DNA of 64,000 nt from Hyphomicrobium_A sp963728165. Its GTDB lineage: Bacteria > Pseudomonadota > Alphaproteobacteria > Rhizobiales > Hyphomicrobiaceae. The DNA lies in NCBI GenBank assembly GCA_963728165.1, contig CAVSIY010000002.1:496001-560000 (forward strand), written 5' to 3'. A program made the translations under genes and the position numbers. Below the pieces are notes generated by a model. The model made no database searches. It saw only the letters and a program-made list of their open reading frames with translations, and was not told the DNA's origin. Shown piece by piece: positions 8,874 through 18,657 of this stretch (positions are counted from its first letter, which is position 1; each line of letters opens with the position of its first letter).

Positions 8874-9548
8874 TCACACCGGCAACAGCGCCGAGAACTC
8901 ATAGGTCATCAGCTCTGCGATGCGATCCAGAGCGACGTCGGCGGGCGGGCGGCTCGCAATCGCTTTCGCATCGTGGGCGTAGTGCCCTTGCCTCACAAAA
9001 ACGGTCGTTACGTGTCCGCCCCAGGCCTGCTTGATAGCATCGAGTACAGCGAGCTTGTCATCGACGACGACGTAGTGCCGCGCCGGGTAGGCTTGCCGCA
9101 CCGCGTCGAGTGCCTGCTGCTTGTGAATGAAGTCGAGAACGCGTCCCTCGAAGGCCCGCCACAGCCCGGCGCGCTCCAGCTTAAAGGGCTGAAAGACACC
9201 GTCGCCGTCGGTGAGAATGACGGGTAGGCCCCAATGGCCGACACGGCGCACCACGGCCAGCGCATCGGGAAACAGGCGCTCCGCGAACGGGTAGTCCATC
9301 AGCCAGATGGCCAGCCCTAGCGCCAGCGGGTCGCCCAAATGCTCCAGCCGGAAGCGCTCCAGCGTGCCGAGGAAGTCGGCGTAGCTGTGCTTGGCACGCT
9401 GCTCCTCATAGATCGCCCAAAAGCGCTCGGCGGCCGCTAGCCCGAAGGTCTCCTGCACCTGCCGCCCGAGATCGGCCTTCAGGCGATCGTTGTCGAAGAG
9501 CGTGTCATCGACATCGAACAGGAACACGAGCTCAGGCGGGGCACCCAT
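8874..9548 (-). CDS. HAD-superfamily hydrolase within the pentose-phosphate operon
   Basis: This 224-residue protein has the HAD nucleophile motif DVDDTLFDN near the N-terminus (Asp12, Asp14), motif II at ILTDGD, and the C-terminal HYVVVDDKLAVLDAIK acidic motif. The cap is small and helical. The ATG at 9548 overlaps the zwf stop codon (TGATG), so it is co-translated with zwf. HAD members of this size dephosphorylate small metabolites. The position between zwf and tal suggests a sugar phosphate or a damaged pathway intermediate, but that is inference only. Confidence 0.85.
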   Translation of the reverse strand: MGAPPELVFLFDVDDTLFDNDRLKADLGRQVQETFGLAAAERFWAIYEEQRAKHSYADFLGTLERFRLEHLGDPLALGLAIWLMDYPFAERLFPDALAVVRRVGHWGLPVILTDGDGVFQPFKLERAGLWRAFEGRVLDFIHKQQALDAVRQAYPARHYVVVDDKLAVLDAIKQAWGGHVTTVFVRQGHYAHDAKAIASRPPADVALDRIAELMTYEFSALLPV

Positions 9549-10951
9549 CAGGCGGCATCTCCCGTGGCCGCCGGATTGAGCCAAGGACCGTCGTCGCCGA
9601 TGAGCTCTGCGACTTCGCTCGGCCCCCAGGTTCCGGGCTTGTAGGAATAGAGCGGCGTCACGTTGCCGAGGATATCGTTGACGATGCGCCACTCGGCATC
9701 AACGATGTCCTCGCGCGTGAAGAGCTCGCTGTTTCCGTTCATGGCATCGCCCAACAGGCGCTGATACGGCGGAACGTCCGCGGCCGGCTGTCGCGTCAAG
9801 ACCAGCTCCACGTCCTCGCCGACCATGCGGTCGCCCGGCGTCTTGACGCGGGTTCCGAGCGCAATCGTGACGTTGGGCTGAATCCGGAATCGCATGTGCC
9901 CCGACGCAGGCGATACGAGCTCGCCGAACGTCTCGCGCGGGGGGCGCTTGAACTCGACGATCGCCTCGGCGACGGTTACGGGCAGCAACTTGCCGGCGCG
10001 GATGAAGATCGGCACGCCCGCCCAGCGCCAGTTGTCGATCTCGAAGCGCGCCGCGGCGAACGTCTCGACCGTGGAGCCCGGCGCCACGCCCGGAACCTTC
10101 TCATAGCCCTGGTACTGCCCACGCACGACGTCCTTCGGGCCCAGCGCGCGCACGGCCTTCAACAGGCTCGCCTTGGAATCGCGCATGGCCTCGTGCTCCT
10201 GGCCCGTCGGCGGGTCCATGGTGAGCGTGGCCAGCACCTGCAGCATGTGGTTCTGGATGACGTCGCGGATAGCGCCGGTCTCGTCGTAGAACTTGCCGCG
10301 ATCCTGCACCCCGAAGTTCTCCGCCATCGTGATCTGGATTGAGCGCACATAATCGCGATTGAACAGCGGCTCGAACATCGAGTTGGCAAAGCGCGTGTAG
10401 AGGATGTTCTGCACGGGCTCCTTGCCGAGGTAATGGTCGATGCGGAAGACGTTTCCCTCCGAGAAGTACTCGTCGATGCAGGCGCTGAGCTCCGTCGCCG
10501 ACTTGCGGTCGCGGCCGAACGGTTTCTCCACGACGAGACGGGCATTGTCGGCGCAGCCCGACTTGGCAAGCTGAGCCGTCACCGTTCCAAACAGGATCGG
10601 CGGGATCGCCAGGTAGTGCAGCGGGCGCTTGGCAGTTCCCATCTGCTTGCGCAGTGCCTGAAACGTGGCGGGATCGTTGTAGTCGCCGTCGACGTAGCGC
10701 AACTGACTGAGCAGCTGCACGAAGGATTCCGACTTCGTGTTGCCCCCGTGCGCCGCCACGCTCTCTTTGGCGCGATCCTTGAGCTGATCCAGCGTCCACC
10801 CGGACTTGGCCACGCCGATGATCGGCGTCGTCAGCGCCTCATCGCGCACCAGGCCGAACAGAGCCGGAAACACCTGCTTGTAGGCGAGATCGCCCGTCGC
10901 GCCGAAAAACACCAGGGCGTCGGACTTGCCTTTCACTTTCGGGCTCGTCAT
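9548..10951 (-). CDS. zwf: Glucose-6-phosphate 1-dehydrogenase
   Basis: This 467-residue enzyme oxidises glucose-6-phosphate to 6-phosphogluconolactone with NAD(P)+. The nucleotide-binding motif GATGDLA is at residues 17-23 and the substrate-binding signature FRIDHYLGKEPVQN is intact. The C-terminal region (RGDRMVGEDVELVL-like, then PYQRLLGDAMNGN) matches the family and the length is standard. The start ATG overlaps the gnd stop by 4 nt (ATGA) and the stop overlaps the HAD gene, indicating tight operonic coupling. Confidence 0.97.
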   Translation of the reverse strand: MTSPKVKGKSDALVFFGATGDLAYKQVFPALFGLVRDEALTTPIIGVAKSGWTLDQLKDRAKESVAAHGGNTKSESFVQLLSQLRYVDGDYNDPATFQALRKQMGTAKRPLHYLAIPPILFGTVTAQLAKSGCADNARLVVEKPFGRDRKSATELSACIDEYFSEGNVFRIDHYLGKEPVQNILYTRFANSMFEPLFNRDYVRSIQITMAENFGVQDRGKFYDETGAIRDVIQNHMLQVLATLTMDPPTGQEHEAMRDSKASLLKAVRALGPKDVVRGQYQGYEKVPGVAPGSTVETFAAARFEIDNWRWAGVPIFIRAGKLLPVTVAEAIVEFKRPPRETFGELVSPASGHMRFRIQPNVTIALGTRVKTPGDRMVGEDVELVLTRQPAADVPPYQRLLGDAMNGNSELFTREDIVDAEWRIVNDILGNVTPLYSYKPGTWGPSEVAELIGDDGPWLNPAATGDAA

Positions 10952-11964
10952 GGGGCTTTCTTCTCCAGGTGGCCGCCGAACTCGAAGCGCATGGCCGACA
11001 TGAGCTTGTCGGCGAACTCGGCGTCGCCGCGCGAGGCGAAGCGGCTGAACAGCGCCGATGAGATGACGGGGGCCGGCACGCCCTCATCGATGGCCGCCTG
11101 CAGCGTCCAGCGACCCTCGCCTGAATCAGAGACGCGGCCTTCGAAGTTCGAAAGGTCGTGGTTGTGACGCAGCGCGGCGGCGGTCAGGTCGAGCAGCCAC
11201 GAGCCGATGACGCTGCCGCGCCGCCAGACCTCGGCGACATCGGGGAGGTCCAACTCGTACTGGTAGAGCTGCGGCTCACGCAGGGGCGTGGTCTCGGCGT
11301 CGGTGGCGCGGTGCTCGGTGCCGACATTGGCGTTCTTCAGGATGTTGAGGCCTTCCGCGTAGGCCGCCATCACGCCGTACTCGATGCCGTTGTGCACCAT
11401 CTTGACGAAGTGGCCGGCCCCGTTGGGGCCGCAGTGCAGATAGCCGTTCTCGGCCGGGCTCGGCTCGCCGGTGGCGCCGGGCGTGCGCGGCGCCGAGGCG
11501 ACGCCGGGTGCCAGCACCTTGAAGATCGGATCGAGATGCTGGACGATGTCGTCCTCGCCCCCGATCATCATGCAGTAGCCGCGCTCCAGGCCCCACACGC
11601 CGCCGCTGACGCCGACGTCGACGTAGTGCAGCTTCTTGGCCTTGAGTTGCTTCGCGCGGCGAAGGTCATCGTGGTAGTAGGAGTTGCCGCCGTCGATGAT
11701 GATGTCACCGGGAGAGAGCAGCGGCGTGAGCTCGGCCAACACCGCGTCGACCGCACCCGCCGGCACCATCATCCACACCGCGCGCGGCTTCGATAGCCCG
11801 TTGACGAAAGTCTTGAGGTCGGTGGAGCCTTTCGCGCCCCTGGCGACGAGGTCCCGCACGGCCGTCGCGTGCTCGTCGTAGACGTGGCAATCGTGTCCGG
11901 CGCGCATCAGCCGCACGACCATGTTGGCGCCCATCCGGCCGAGGCCGATCATCCCGAGTTGCAT
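10948..11964 (-). CDS. gnd: 6-phosphogluconate dehydrogenase, decarboxylating (short form)
   Basis: This 338-residue protein is the short, GndA-like form rather than the 470-residue enteric form. It begins with the Rossmann motif GLGRMGANM at residues 8-16. IIDGGNSYYHDD, VGVSGGVWGLERGYCMMIGG and the catalytic region HCGPNGAGHFVKMVHNGIEYG are all present. It converts 6-phosphogluconate to ribulose-5-phosphate and CO2. It lies 79 bp after tkt and overlaps zwf by 4 bp. Confidence 0.97.
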   Translation of the reverse strand: MQLGMIGLGRMGANMVVRLMRAGHDCHVYDEHATAVRDLVARGAKGSTDLKTFVNGLSKPRAVWMMVPAGAVDAVLAELTPLLSPGDIIIDGGNSYYHDDLRRAKQLKAKKLHYVDVGVSGGVWGLERGYCMMIGGEDDIVQHLDPIFKVLAPGVASAPRTPGATGEPSPAENGYLHCGPNGAGHFVKMVHNGIEYGVMAAYAEGLNILKNANVGTEHRATDAETTPLREPQLYQYELDLPDVAEVWRRGSVIGSWLLDLTAAALRHNHDLSNFEGRVSDSGEGRWTLQAAIDEGVPAPVISSALFSRFASRGDAEFADKLMSAMRFEFGGHLEKKAP

Positions 11965-12043
11965 CGCTCTACTCCGTACTCATGCAATCGTTGCGTCGTC
12001 GTGCAACCTTGCACCTCCAATGAAAAACGCCCCAAGCGGGACG

Positions 12044-14120
12044 TCACGAACCACGGCGCAACGCTTCTTTGGCCGCGGCAACCACGCGCTCCGGCGTGAA
12101 TCCGAAATGCTTCGTCACAACGTCGATCGGCGCCGACATGCCGAATGTGTGCATGCCGAGCACGACGCCGTCGGGGCCCGCGTAGCGGTCCCAGCCGATG
12201 GGCGAGGCCTCCTCGACGGTCACGCGCGCGCGGATGTCTGGGGGGAGCACCTTGTTGCGGTAGGCTTCGCTCTGCTCCTCGAACAGCGCCGAGCACGGCA
12301 TACTGACGACGCGCGCTGAGATTTTCTGCTTGGCCAAGAGATCGCGGGCGGCAAGGCACAGCGAAACCTCGCTGCCCGTGCCGATCAAGATGACGTCCGG
12401 TTTGCCACGCGGGGCATCGACCAGAATGTAGGCGCCCTTCTGCACGCCGCTCGCCGGGGCATACTGCTTGCGGTCGACGATCGGCAGCGCCTGGCGCGTA
12501 CAGATGAGCGCCACGGGCCGATGCTGGAACGGCAGGATGAGACGATAGGCCTCCGCCATCTCGTTGGCGTCGGCCGGGCGGATGACGACCATGCCGGGGA
12601 TCGCCCGCAACGACACGAGCTGCTCGATCGGCTGGTGCGTGGGGCCGTCCTGGCCGAGGCTGATGGAATCGTGCGTCCACACGTGCAGCACCGGCAGCTC
12701 CATCAGCGAGGAGAGGCGGATGGCGCCGCGCGCGTAGTCGGTGAAGATCAGGAAGCCCGAGCCGAACGCGCGCACCCCCGTCAGCGTCATGCCGCTGACG
12801 ATGGCGACCATGGCGTGCTCGCGGATGCCGAAGTGCATATTGCGCCCCGCATACGAACCGAGGCGGCCATAGGGCTGGAAGTCGCCCGCGTCCTCGAACA
12901 GCAGCCGCGTCTTGGTCGAGGGCGCGAGATCGGCCGCCCCACCCATGACCCACGGCACCTGCTCGGCGATGGCATTCAGCACCTTGCCGGAAGCGTCCCG
13001 CGTCGACATGCCCTTGGCGTCCGTAGCAAAGGCCGGGATCTTGCGGTCCCAGCCCTTTGGCAGCGTGCGGTTCTCGATGTGCTCAATCTGGCCTGCGAGC
13101 TTGGGAAACTTCTTGGCGTAGCGCTTGAACAGCGCCTCCCAGGCGCGGCGGTCTTTCTCCCCGCGCTTGCCCATGGCGGCGCTCATGTGCTCGCGCACGC
13201 CCTTCGGCACGACGAACGTCTTATCGGGATCGAAGCCGAAGAACTGTTTGGTGAGGCGCGCCTCCTCATCGCCCAGCGGCTCGCCGTGAGCGGCGGGGGT
13301 ATCGTGCTTGTCGGGCGCGCCATAGCCGATGTGGCTGTGCACGATGATCAGCGTGGGCCGATCCTCGGTCGCCAGGAACTCCTCATAGGCGCGCGCCAGC
13401 TGGGCCGTGTCGTTGGCATCGGTCACGCGCGTGACGTTCCAGCCGTAGGCGAGGAAGCGGGCCGCCACATCCTCGGTGAAGGCGATGTCGGTGTGGCCTT
13501 CGATGGTCACGTGGTTCTGGTCGTAGATCCAGCACAGGTTGGAAAGCTGCAGGTGGCCGGCAAGCGAGGCGGCCTCGCTGGAGATGCCCTCCATCATGCA
13601 GCCGTCGCCGCAGAGCGCGTAGACGTTGAAATCGAACAGGTCGAAGCCCGGCTTGTTGTAGGTGGCGGCGAGCCAAGTGCCCGCGACCGCCATGCCGACG
13701 CTCGTCGCGACGCCCTGGCCGAGCGGGCCCGTGGTCGAACTCGATACCCGTCGTCCAGCCGTACTCGGGATGGCCGGGGCAGCGGCTGCCCTCCTCACGG
13801 AACGACTTGATGTCGTCGAGCGACACCGCCTCGCGGCCGCTCTTCTGGTAGGAGGTGTCGGCGGCCTTGATGCCCGCCAGATAGATCAGGCTGTAGAGCA
13901 GCATCGAGGCGTGCCCGCTCGAGAGCACGAAGCGGTCGCGGTTGATCCAGTGCGGCTCTTTTGGGTCGTAGCGCAGGAACTGCTGCCACAGCGTGTAGGC
14001 GGCAGGCGCGGCGTCCATCGGCGTGCCGGGGTGGCCCGACTGCGCCTTCTGAATGGCGTCGATCGACAGCGTGCGAATGGTGTTGATCGCAAGCTGATCA
14101 ATATTCTGGTCAGTCTTCAT
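12044..14120 (-). CDS. tkt: Transketolase, with one apparent frameshift
   Basis: Two overlapping frames together encode a complete transketolase of about 691 residues. The first starts at 14120 (KTDQNIDQLAINTIRTL) and reads to HPEYGWTTGIE; the second resumes at TTGPLGQGVATSVGMA and runs to the stop at 12044. The thiamine diphosphate motif GDGCMMEG with its downstream Asn, and HDSISLGQDGPTHQP, are intact. One extra base at 13738-13739 (minus strand GAGTTCGA instead of GAGTCGA) causes the break; removing it gives TTGIESTTGPLGQG, the expected sequence. The rest shows no decay and the operon around it is intact, so I treat it as functional with a probable sequence error. Confidence 0.9.
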
Positions 14121-14220
14121 CGCCGACGGTTCCAGCCTTTGCCAACGTTCATATCGCGTTGCGCGGCCTGCCCGCGGCGGACCTCGAATGGTTTGACGTC
14201 CGGACCACGGTGGTACCAGA

Positions 14221-15009
14221 CTATGTGGTGTGCTCGGCGGCGATCGCAAAGGCAGACGGTGGCGCCTCGAAAAGGTGGTCCATCCTCTCGTCCCAGGCCC
14301 GCACCCCGCCGGTGATACCCGCCTCGTTGGAGACGATTTTCACCTTCGACGGCAACGGTGGCTCGATCCGCCGCGAGTTTCCACCGCCAATGTACAACGT
14401 GTCGTACATAACGACGGTTTCAAGAACCTCGATAATTTTACGCACCCGCTTATTCCAGCGCTTGTGCCCGACCTTCGCGAGCGCCCGCTCGCCGACATAG
14501 TCGTCATAGGTCTTGCCGCGCTTGAAAGGCTGCTGGCTGAATTCCAGATGTGGCGCCAGACGTCCGTCGAGGAACAGCGCAAAGCCCATGCCCGTCCCCA
14601 TCGTGATCACGCATTCGGTTCCGCGCCCGTCGATGACGCCGAGCCCCTGCACGCTCGCATCGTTGAGCATACGCACGGGCTTGCCGAGCCGCTCCGAGAT
14701 AGCGGAGGCGAGCTTGAAGCCATGCCAGAGCTTGGTGCTGAGGTTGGGCGCCGTGAGCACGGTATCGCGCCGCACCACGCCCGGAAATCCGATGGTAATG
14801 CGATCGAAATGCTTGAGCTGCTCGGCAAGGCCGACAAGGCCCTCCACGACCGCCTTGGGCTTGGCCGGCTTCGGCGTCACGATGCGCACGCGGTCGGAGA
14901 TCATGTCGCCCACTGGCGAGAGGATCCCGGCCTTGAGGTGGCTGCCGCCGATGTCAAAGGCGAGCGTGAGCGGACCTTTGGCGTGTGCGCGATGCTCGGT
15001 GCCGCCCAT
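14221..15009 (-). CDS. ROK-family sugar kinase, polyphosphate-glucokinase-like
   Basis: This 262-residue protein has the phosphate-1 motif FDIGGSHLKAG at residues 18-28, the adenosine-side motif ECVITMGTGMGFALFLDG, and NLSTKLWHGFKLA followed by the catalytic region MLNDASVQGLG. This layout is closest to the polyphosphate glucokinase (PpgK) branch of the ROK family, which phosphorylates glucose with polyphosphate or ATP. As first gene of the operon it would feed glucose-6-phosphate straight into zwf. GGAGAG precedes the ATG by 8 nt. Phosphate-donor preference cannot be told from sequence. Confidence 0.85.
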   Translation of the reverse strand: MGGTEHRAHAKGPLTLAFDIGGSHLKAGILSPVGDMISDRVRIVTPKPAKPKAVVEGLVGLAEQLKHFDRITIGFPGVVRRDTVLTAPNLSTKLWHGFKLASAISERLGKPVRMLNDASVQGLGVIDGRGTECVITMGTGMGFALFLDGRLAPHLEFSQQPFKRGKTYDDYVGERALAKVGHKRWNKRVRKIIEVLETVVMYDTLYIGGGNSRRIEPPLPSKVKIVSNEAGITGGVRAWDERMDHLFEAPPSAFAIAAEHTT

Positions 15010-15258
15010 TTCTGGTCTCTCCAGTTCCGCTTTGATACGGCCGTTTGCCGCGGCCTAATCAGTTCCACACGCACTGCGCGGGCACGATTGGCCGAGCCGG
15101 ATCGCACGCGCGGGCGCAAGCTAGCGCAAATATGTAAACTCGAAGCTGAAATGGACAGGCGTTTGTCTATTTAATTGAACGGCGCAACGCTTTCTTATTG
15201 CGAAAAGACGCACAACGGTCACGAATGACAAGAAGCCAGAGCTGAACGGGAGCGTCTC

Positions 15259-16017
15259 ATGGGTGACCCTGCCAAATCCACCTTCATGAAACCCGCAGTG
15301 GGCACGCTGCGGATCTACGAGGACCTCGGCGCCCTGTCGCGGGCGGCAGCCGACTTCCTGTGCGAGACCGCCATGCGCAAGCCGGGCCAGGTGCGCATCG
15401 CGCTGTCGGGCGGCGAGACGCCCAAGCCCATGTACGAGCTGCTCGCCCAAGACCCGGTGCGCCGCCGCCTCCCGTGGGAGCGCGTGCACTGGATCTTCGG
15501 CGACGAGCGCTTCGTGCCGCCGTCGAGCCCTGACAGCAACTACGGCATGGCGCGGGAGGCATTCCTGGCGCACGTGCCAGTGCCGCCCGGCAACGTCCAC
15601 CCTGTCCCGACCGAGGGCATCGACCTCAAGGAGGCCGCGGCCCAATACGAGGCGACGCTCAAGGCGCTCTACGGCGGCACCACGCTGCGCATCGACCGGC
15701 CGCTGCTCGACTTGACCCTGCTCGGGCTCGGCCCCGACGGTCACACCGCCTCGCTACTTCCCGGCCAACCCGTCTTGAAGGAAATGAAACGCTGGGTGGC
15801 GCCGGTCGCGCACGGGCGCCCGCAGCCGCGCGTCAGCCTGACCTACCCGGCGCTCGATTCGAGCCGCGTCGTCGCCTTCCTCGTCGCCGGCGAGGAGAAG
15901 CGCGAGATCCTCGACAAGGTGCTATCGGGCGACACCGGCGTGCCGGCGGGACGCATCCGGCCGCTCGGTGAGGTGATTTGGTTCATCGACAAGGCGGCGG
16001 CAGGCCGCTGGTCCTGA
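15259..16017 (+). CDS. pgl: 6-phosphogluconolactonase
   Basis: This 252-residue enzyme of the NagB/Pgl family hydrolyses 6-phosphogluconolactone, the step between zwf and gnd. Visible motifs are IALSGGETPKPMYELL, VHWIFGDERFVP, SNYGMAREAFL and the catalytic LLGLGPDGHTASLLPG. Unlike the rest of the pathway it is on the plus strand, divergent from the kinase gene across a 249-bp region likely to hold both promoters. An ATG at 15286 is a possible alternative start. It ends 6 bp from the convergent P-type ATPase gene. Confidence 0.95.
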   Translation: MGDPAKSTFMKPAVGTLRIYEDLGALSRAAADFLCETAMRKPGQVRIALSGGETPKPMYELLAQDPVRRRLPWERVHWIFGDERFVPPSSPDSNYGMAREAFLAHVPVPPGNVHPVPTEGIDLKEAAAQYEATLKALYGGTTLRIDRPLLDLTLLGLGPDGHTASLLPGQPVLKEMKRWVAPVAHGRPQPRVSLTYPALDSSRVVAFLVAGEEKREILDKVLSGDTGVPAGRIRPLGEVIWFIDKAAAGRWS

Positions 16018-16023
16018 GCCCCC

Positions 16024-18510
16024 TCAGGCGTGGCGCAGCGAGGCTTCCATGCGCGCCAGGTGGCGTGCCTGCCTGCTCATCTCCAGGTCGAAGAGCTTGC
16101 GGACGATGATCGCCACGGCGCTGGAGATCGGCAGCCAGGCCAGCGCGTAGGCCCAGATGAGCAATGCGTAGGTCCAGCCGATCGGCGTGACGAGGATGCC
16201 GTAGACGGCGAACAGGGTGCCGACCACCTGGGTCGTCTCCAAGACAACGAACATCTTCCAGCTCGGCCATGGTTTGGAGAAGAACCAATGCTGGTTGCGC
16301 GTAACGTAGAGCGTCAGGTGCCCGGCCACCAGCAGCTTCAGGAAGATGATGGTCTGGATGAGCGCACGATCGATGTGGAGCACGCGGTCGGCATACCAGA
16401 ACAATAGGAAGCTCGCGAATAGCCCGAGCACGCCCAGCGTGGAGGCAACGGTCAAGACGCGGGCCATGTCCCAGCGCACCGGCTTCTCGGCCGTCGGCGC
16501 GTTGTCGAAGGCGATCATCATGATCGGCAGATCGTTGAGGATCGCGAGGAGCACGATCATGACCGCCGTCACGGGATAGAAGTTGAAGACGATGATCGAC
16601 AGCGTCATGAACAAGAGCACGCGAATCGTCTCGGCGATGCGGAAGGTCGCATAGCTCGACATGCGCTCGAAGATGCGGCGCGCCTCGGCGATCGCGTGCG
16701 TGATCACACCGATGCCGGCCGCCGTCAGCACGAGATCGGCGGCCGCGCGCGCGGCGTCGGTCGCCCCGCTCACCGCGATGCCGACGTCGGCCTGCTTCAA
16801 GGCGGGCGCATCGTTGACGCCGTCACCGGTCATGCCGACGATATGCTCGCTGCCCTCTTGCAGCGCCTGAACGATCTTGAACTTGTGCTCGGGAAAGACG
16901 CGCGCCACGCCGGCGGCATGCTCGATCTGCTGGCGGATGGTCGCTGGCGAAGCGCCCTCGACGAACACCTTGTCGGCGGACAGAATAGGCCCGACGAACC
17001 CGAGCTTGGCAGCAATCTGCCGCGCAATCGCCTCGTGATCACCCGTCACCATCTTGACGTCGACACCCATTTTGCGCGTCGTCGCCAGTGTCTCGGCCGC
17101 GTCGTCGCGCGGCGGATCAAAGAGCGGCAGCAGCCCGAGAATGCGCCAGGTGCCGCCGGCCTCCTTGGCCGCCACGGCCAGGGCCCGGTAGCCCTCCGCG
17201 CCCAGCGCGTCGACCTTCTGATTGTAGGCGGCGCGCTTCGTGGCGCCGAGCTTGCACAAATCGAAGATGACCTGGGGCGCACCTTTGCTGTAGCGCGCCT
17301 TCTTTCCGCTGCGCGTTACCTCAGCCTCGGTGCGCTTGCTCACCGGATCGAAGGGCGTGAAGCTGGCAAGCTGGGGCAGCGCCTCGCCGCCGCTCTTCTG
17401 CCAGCCGGCGATCACGGCGTGGTCGATCGCATCGGGGTTGTCGCGATCGGAAGCAAGTGCTGCGGCCTCGAGCAACAGCGCCACCTCCTCGCCCTTTGCG
17501 GGCATGGGATCGCCGAGCGTCAGCTGGTTCTTGGTCAGCGTGCCGGTCTTGTCGGCGCAGAGCACGTCGATGCCGGCGAGCTCCTCGATCGCCACCAAAC
17601 GGGAGACCACGGCCTTCATGCGCGCGATGCGCTCCGCGCCGATCGCCATGGTCACGGACAGAACCGCGGGAAGCGCCACGGGAATGGCCGCCACTGTCAG
17701 GATGAGACAGAACTGCAGCGTCCTCAGAAACGGCTCTTCGCGGTAGATCGACACGATGAGGATGAGCGCCACCAGCGCGATCGTGCTCATGATCAGGAAG
17801 TTGCCGATGCGCAAGACCGCGCGCTGGAAATGCGAGCGCGTCTGCGCCGACTGGACCAGCTCGGCCGTGCGCCCGAAGTAGGTCTTGGTCCCCGTCGCCG
17901 TCACGATGCCGTCCATGGCGCCGAGCTTCACGATCGAGCCGGAATAGGCCGCGTCGCCGATCTTCTTGTCGACGGGGAGAGATTCGCCCGTCAGCGCCGA
18001 TTCATCGGTGCTGAGATAATCGCCGCTGACCAGCTTTAAGTCGGCCGGCGTCACGTCACCGATCTTGAGCGCGACCACGTCGCCCGGCACCAGCTCGCGC
18101 GCCGGCAGCGTGGACCACGTACCGTCGCGCAAGACGCGGGCAAGCGGCGCCAATTGCTTCTTTAGGACCTTGATGGCGTCCTCGGCCTTCGCCTCCTGCC
18201 AGTAGGAGACGCCGGCGTTGATCAGCAGCATCAGCGTGATGATGGCGAAGTCGTTCCAGTCCCGCAGGACCAGCGACAAGATGGCGGCGGCTTCGATCAT
18301 CCAGGGGATCGGCCCCCAGAAGTAGCGGATCAGCCGGTCGAGCAGCGTGACCTTCTTCTCTACCAGCGCATTGGCGCCGTATTCGGCGAGCCGTCGGTCC
18401 GCCTCCTCCGAGGTGAGGCCTCGAGCAAGATCAGTGTCGAGATCGGAGCTCGGCGCCAGCGCAGCGGGCGCGCCCTCCTGCGTCTTCTCGATAGGCTGCG
18501 GTTTTCCCAC
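16024..18510 (-). CDS. P-type H+-ATPase (plasma-membrane, P3A type)
   Basis: This 828-residue membrane pump has the phosphorylation site DKTGT at Asp320, the actuator TGES at 174-177, the membrane motif PVALP at 277-281, the nucleotide-domain GAPQ region, and GDGVNDAPALKQADVGIA. The cytosolic N-terminus, a first pair of spans near residues 65-105 and the lack of metal-binding domains match fungal, plant and prokaryotic P3A proton pumps. It would extrude protons at ATP cost. The start is GTG 18510 with GGAGG 8 nt before. It lies downstream of the SLATT/FHA/CHAT genes on the same strand, 147 bp away; whether they share a transcript is unclear. Confidence 0.93.
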   Translation of the reverse strand: MGKPQPIEKTQEGAPAALAPSSDLDTDLARGLTSEEADRRLAEYGANALVEKKVTLLDRLIRYFWGPIPWMIEAAAILSLVLRDWNDFAIITLMLLINAGVSYWQEAKAEDAIKVLKKQLAPLARVLRDGTWSTLPARELVPGDVVALKIGDVTPADLKLVSGDYLSTDESALTGESLPVDKKIGDAAYSGSIVKLGAMDGIVTATGTKTYFGRTAELVQSAQTRSHFQRAVLRIGNFLIMSTIALVALILIVSIYREEPFLRTLQFCLILTVAAIPVALPAVLSVTMAIGAERIARMKAVVSRLVAIEELAGIDVLCADKTGTLTKNQLTLGDPMPAKGEEVALLLEAAALASDRDNPDAIDHAVIAGWQKSGGEALPQLASFTPFDPVSKRTEAEVTRSGKKARYSKGAPQVIFDLCKLGATKRAAYNQKVDALGAEGYRALAVAAKEAGGTWRILGLLPLFDPPRDDAAETLATTRKMGVDVKMVTGDHEAIARQIAAKLGFVGPILSADKVFVEGASPATIRQQIEHAAGVARVFPEHKFKIVQALQEGSEHIVGMTGDGVNDAPALKQADVGIAVSGATDAARAAADLVLTAAGIGVITHAIAEARRIFERMSSYATFRIAETIRVLLFMTLSIIVFNFYPVTAVMIVLLAILNDLPIMMIAFDNAPTAEKPVRWDMARVLTVASTLGVLGLFASFLLFWYADRVLHIDRALIQTIIFLKLLVAGHLTLYVTRNQHWFFSKPWPSWKMFVVLETTQVVGTLFAVYGILVTPIGWTYALLIWAYALAWLPISSAVAIIVRKLFDLEMSRQARHLARMEASLRHA

Positions 18511-18657
18511 GGCTCGGGCCTCCGGGTTGACCAGCGACGTCAGCTCCCGCGATATGCCCCGTCTTGTCTTACCTTGAGGTTGATTTTTGTGTGACAGTGC
18601 GGCTCTTCAAGGCCACTGCGACGCCGCGTCTTGCAATGGGCCGTCACGTTGCAGCGA

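Noticed and set aside
13700..13800. Programmed frameshifting in tkt
   Set aside because: There is no slippery heptamer or downstream pseudoknot, and tkt is not known to use frameshifting. The shared GANTC signature with clpA and putA explains it better.
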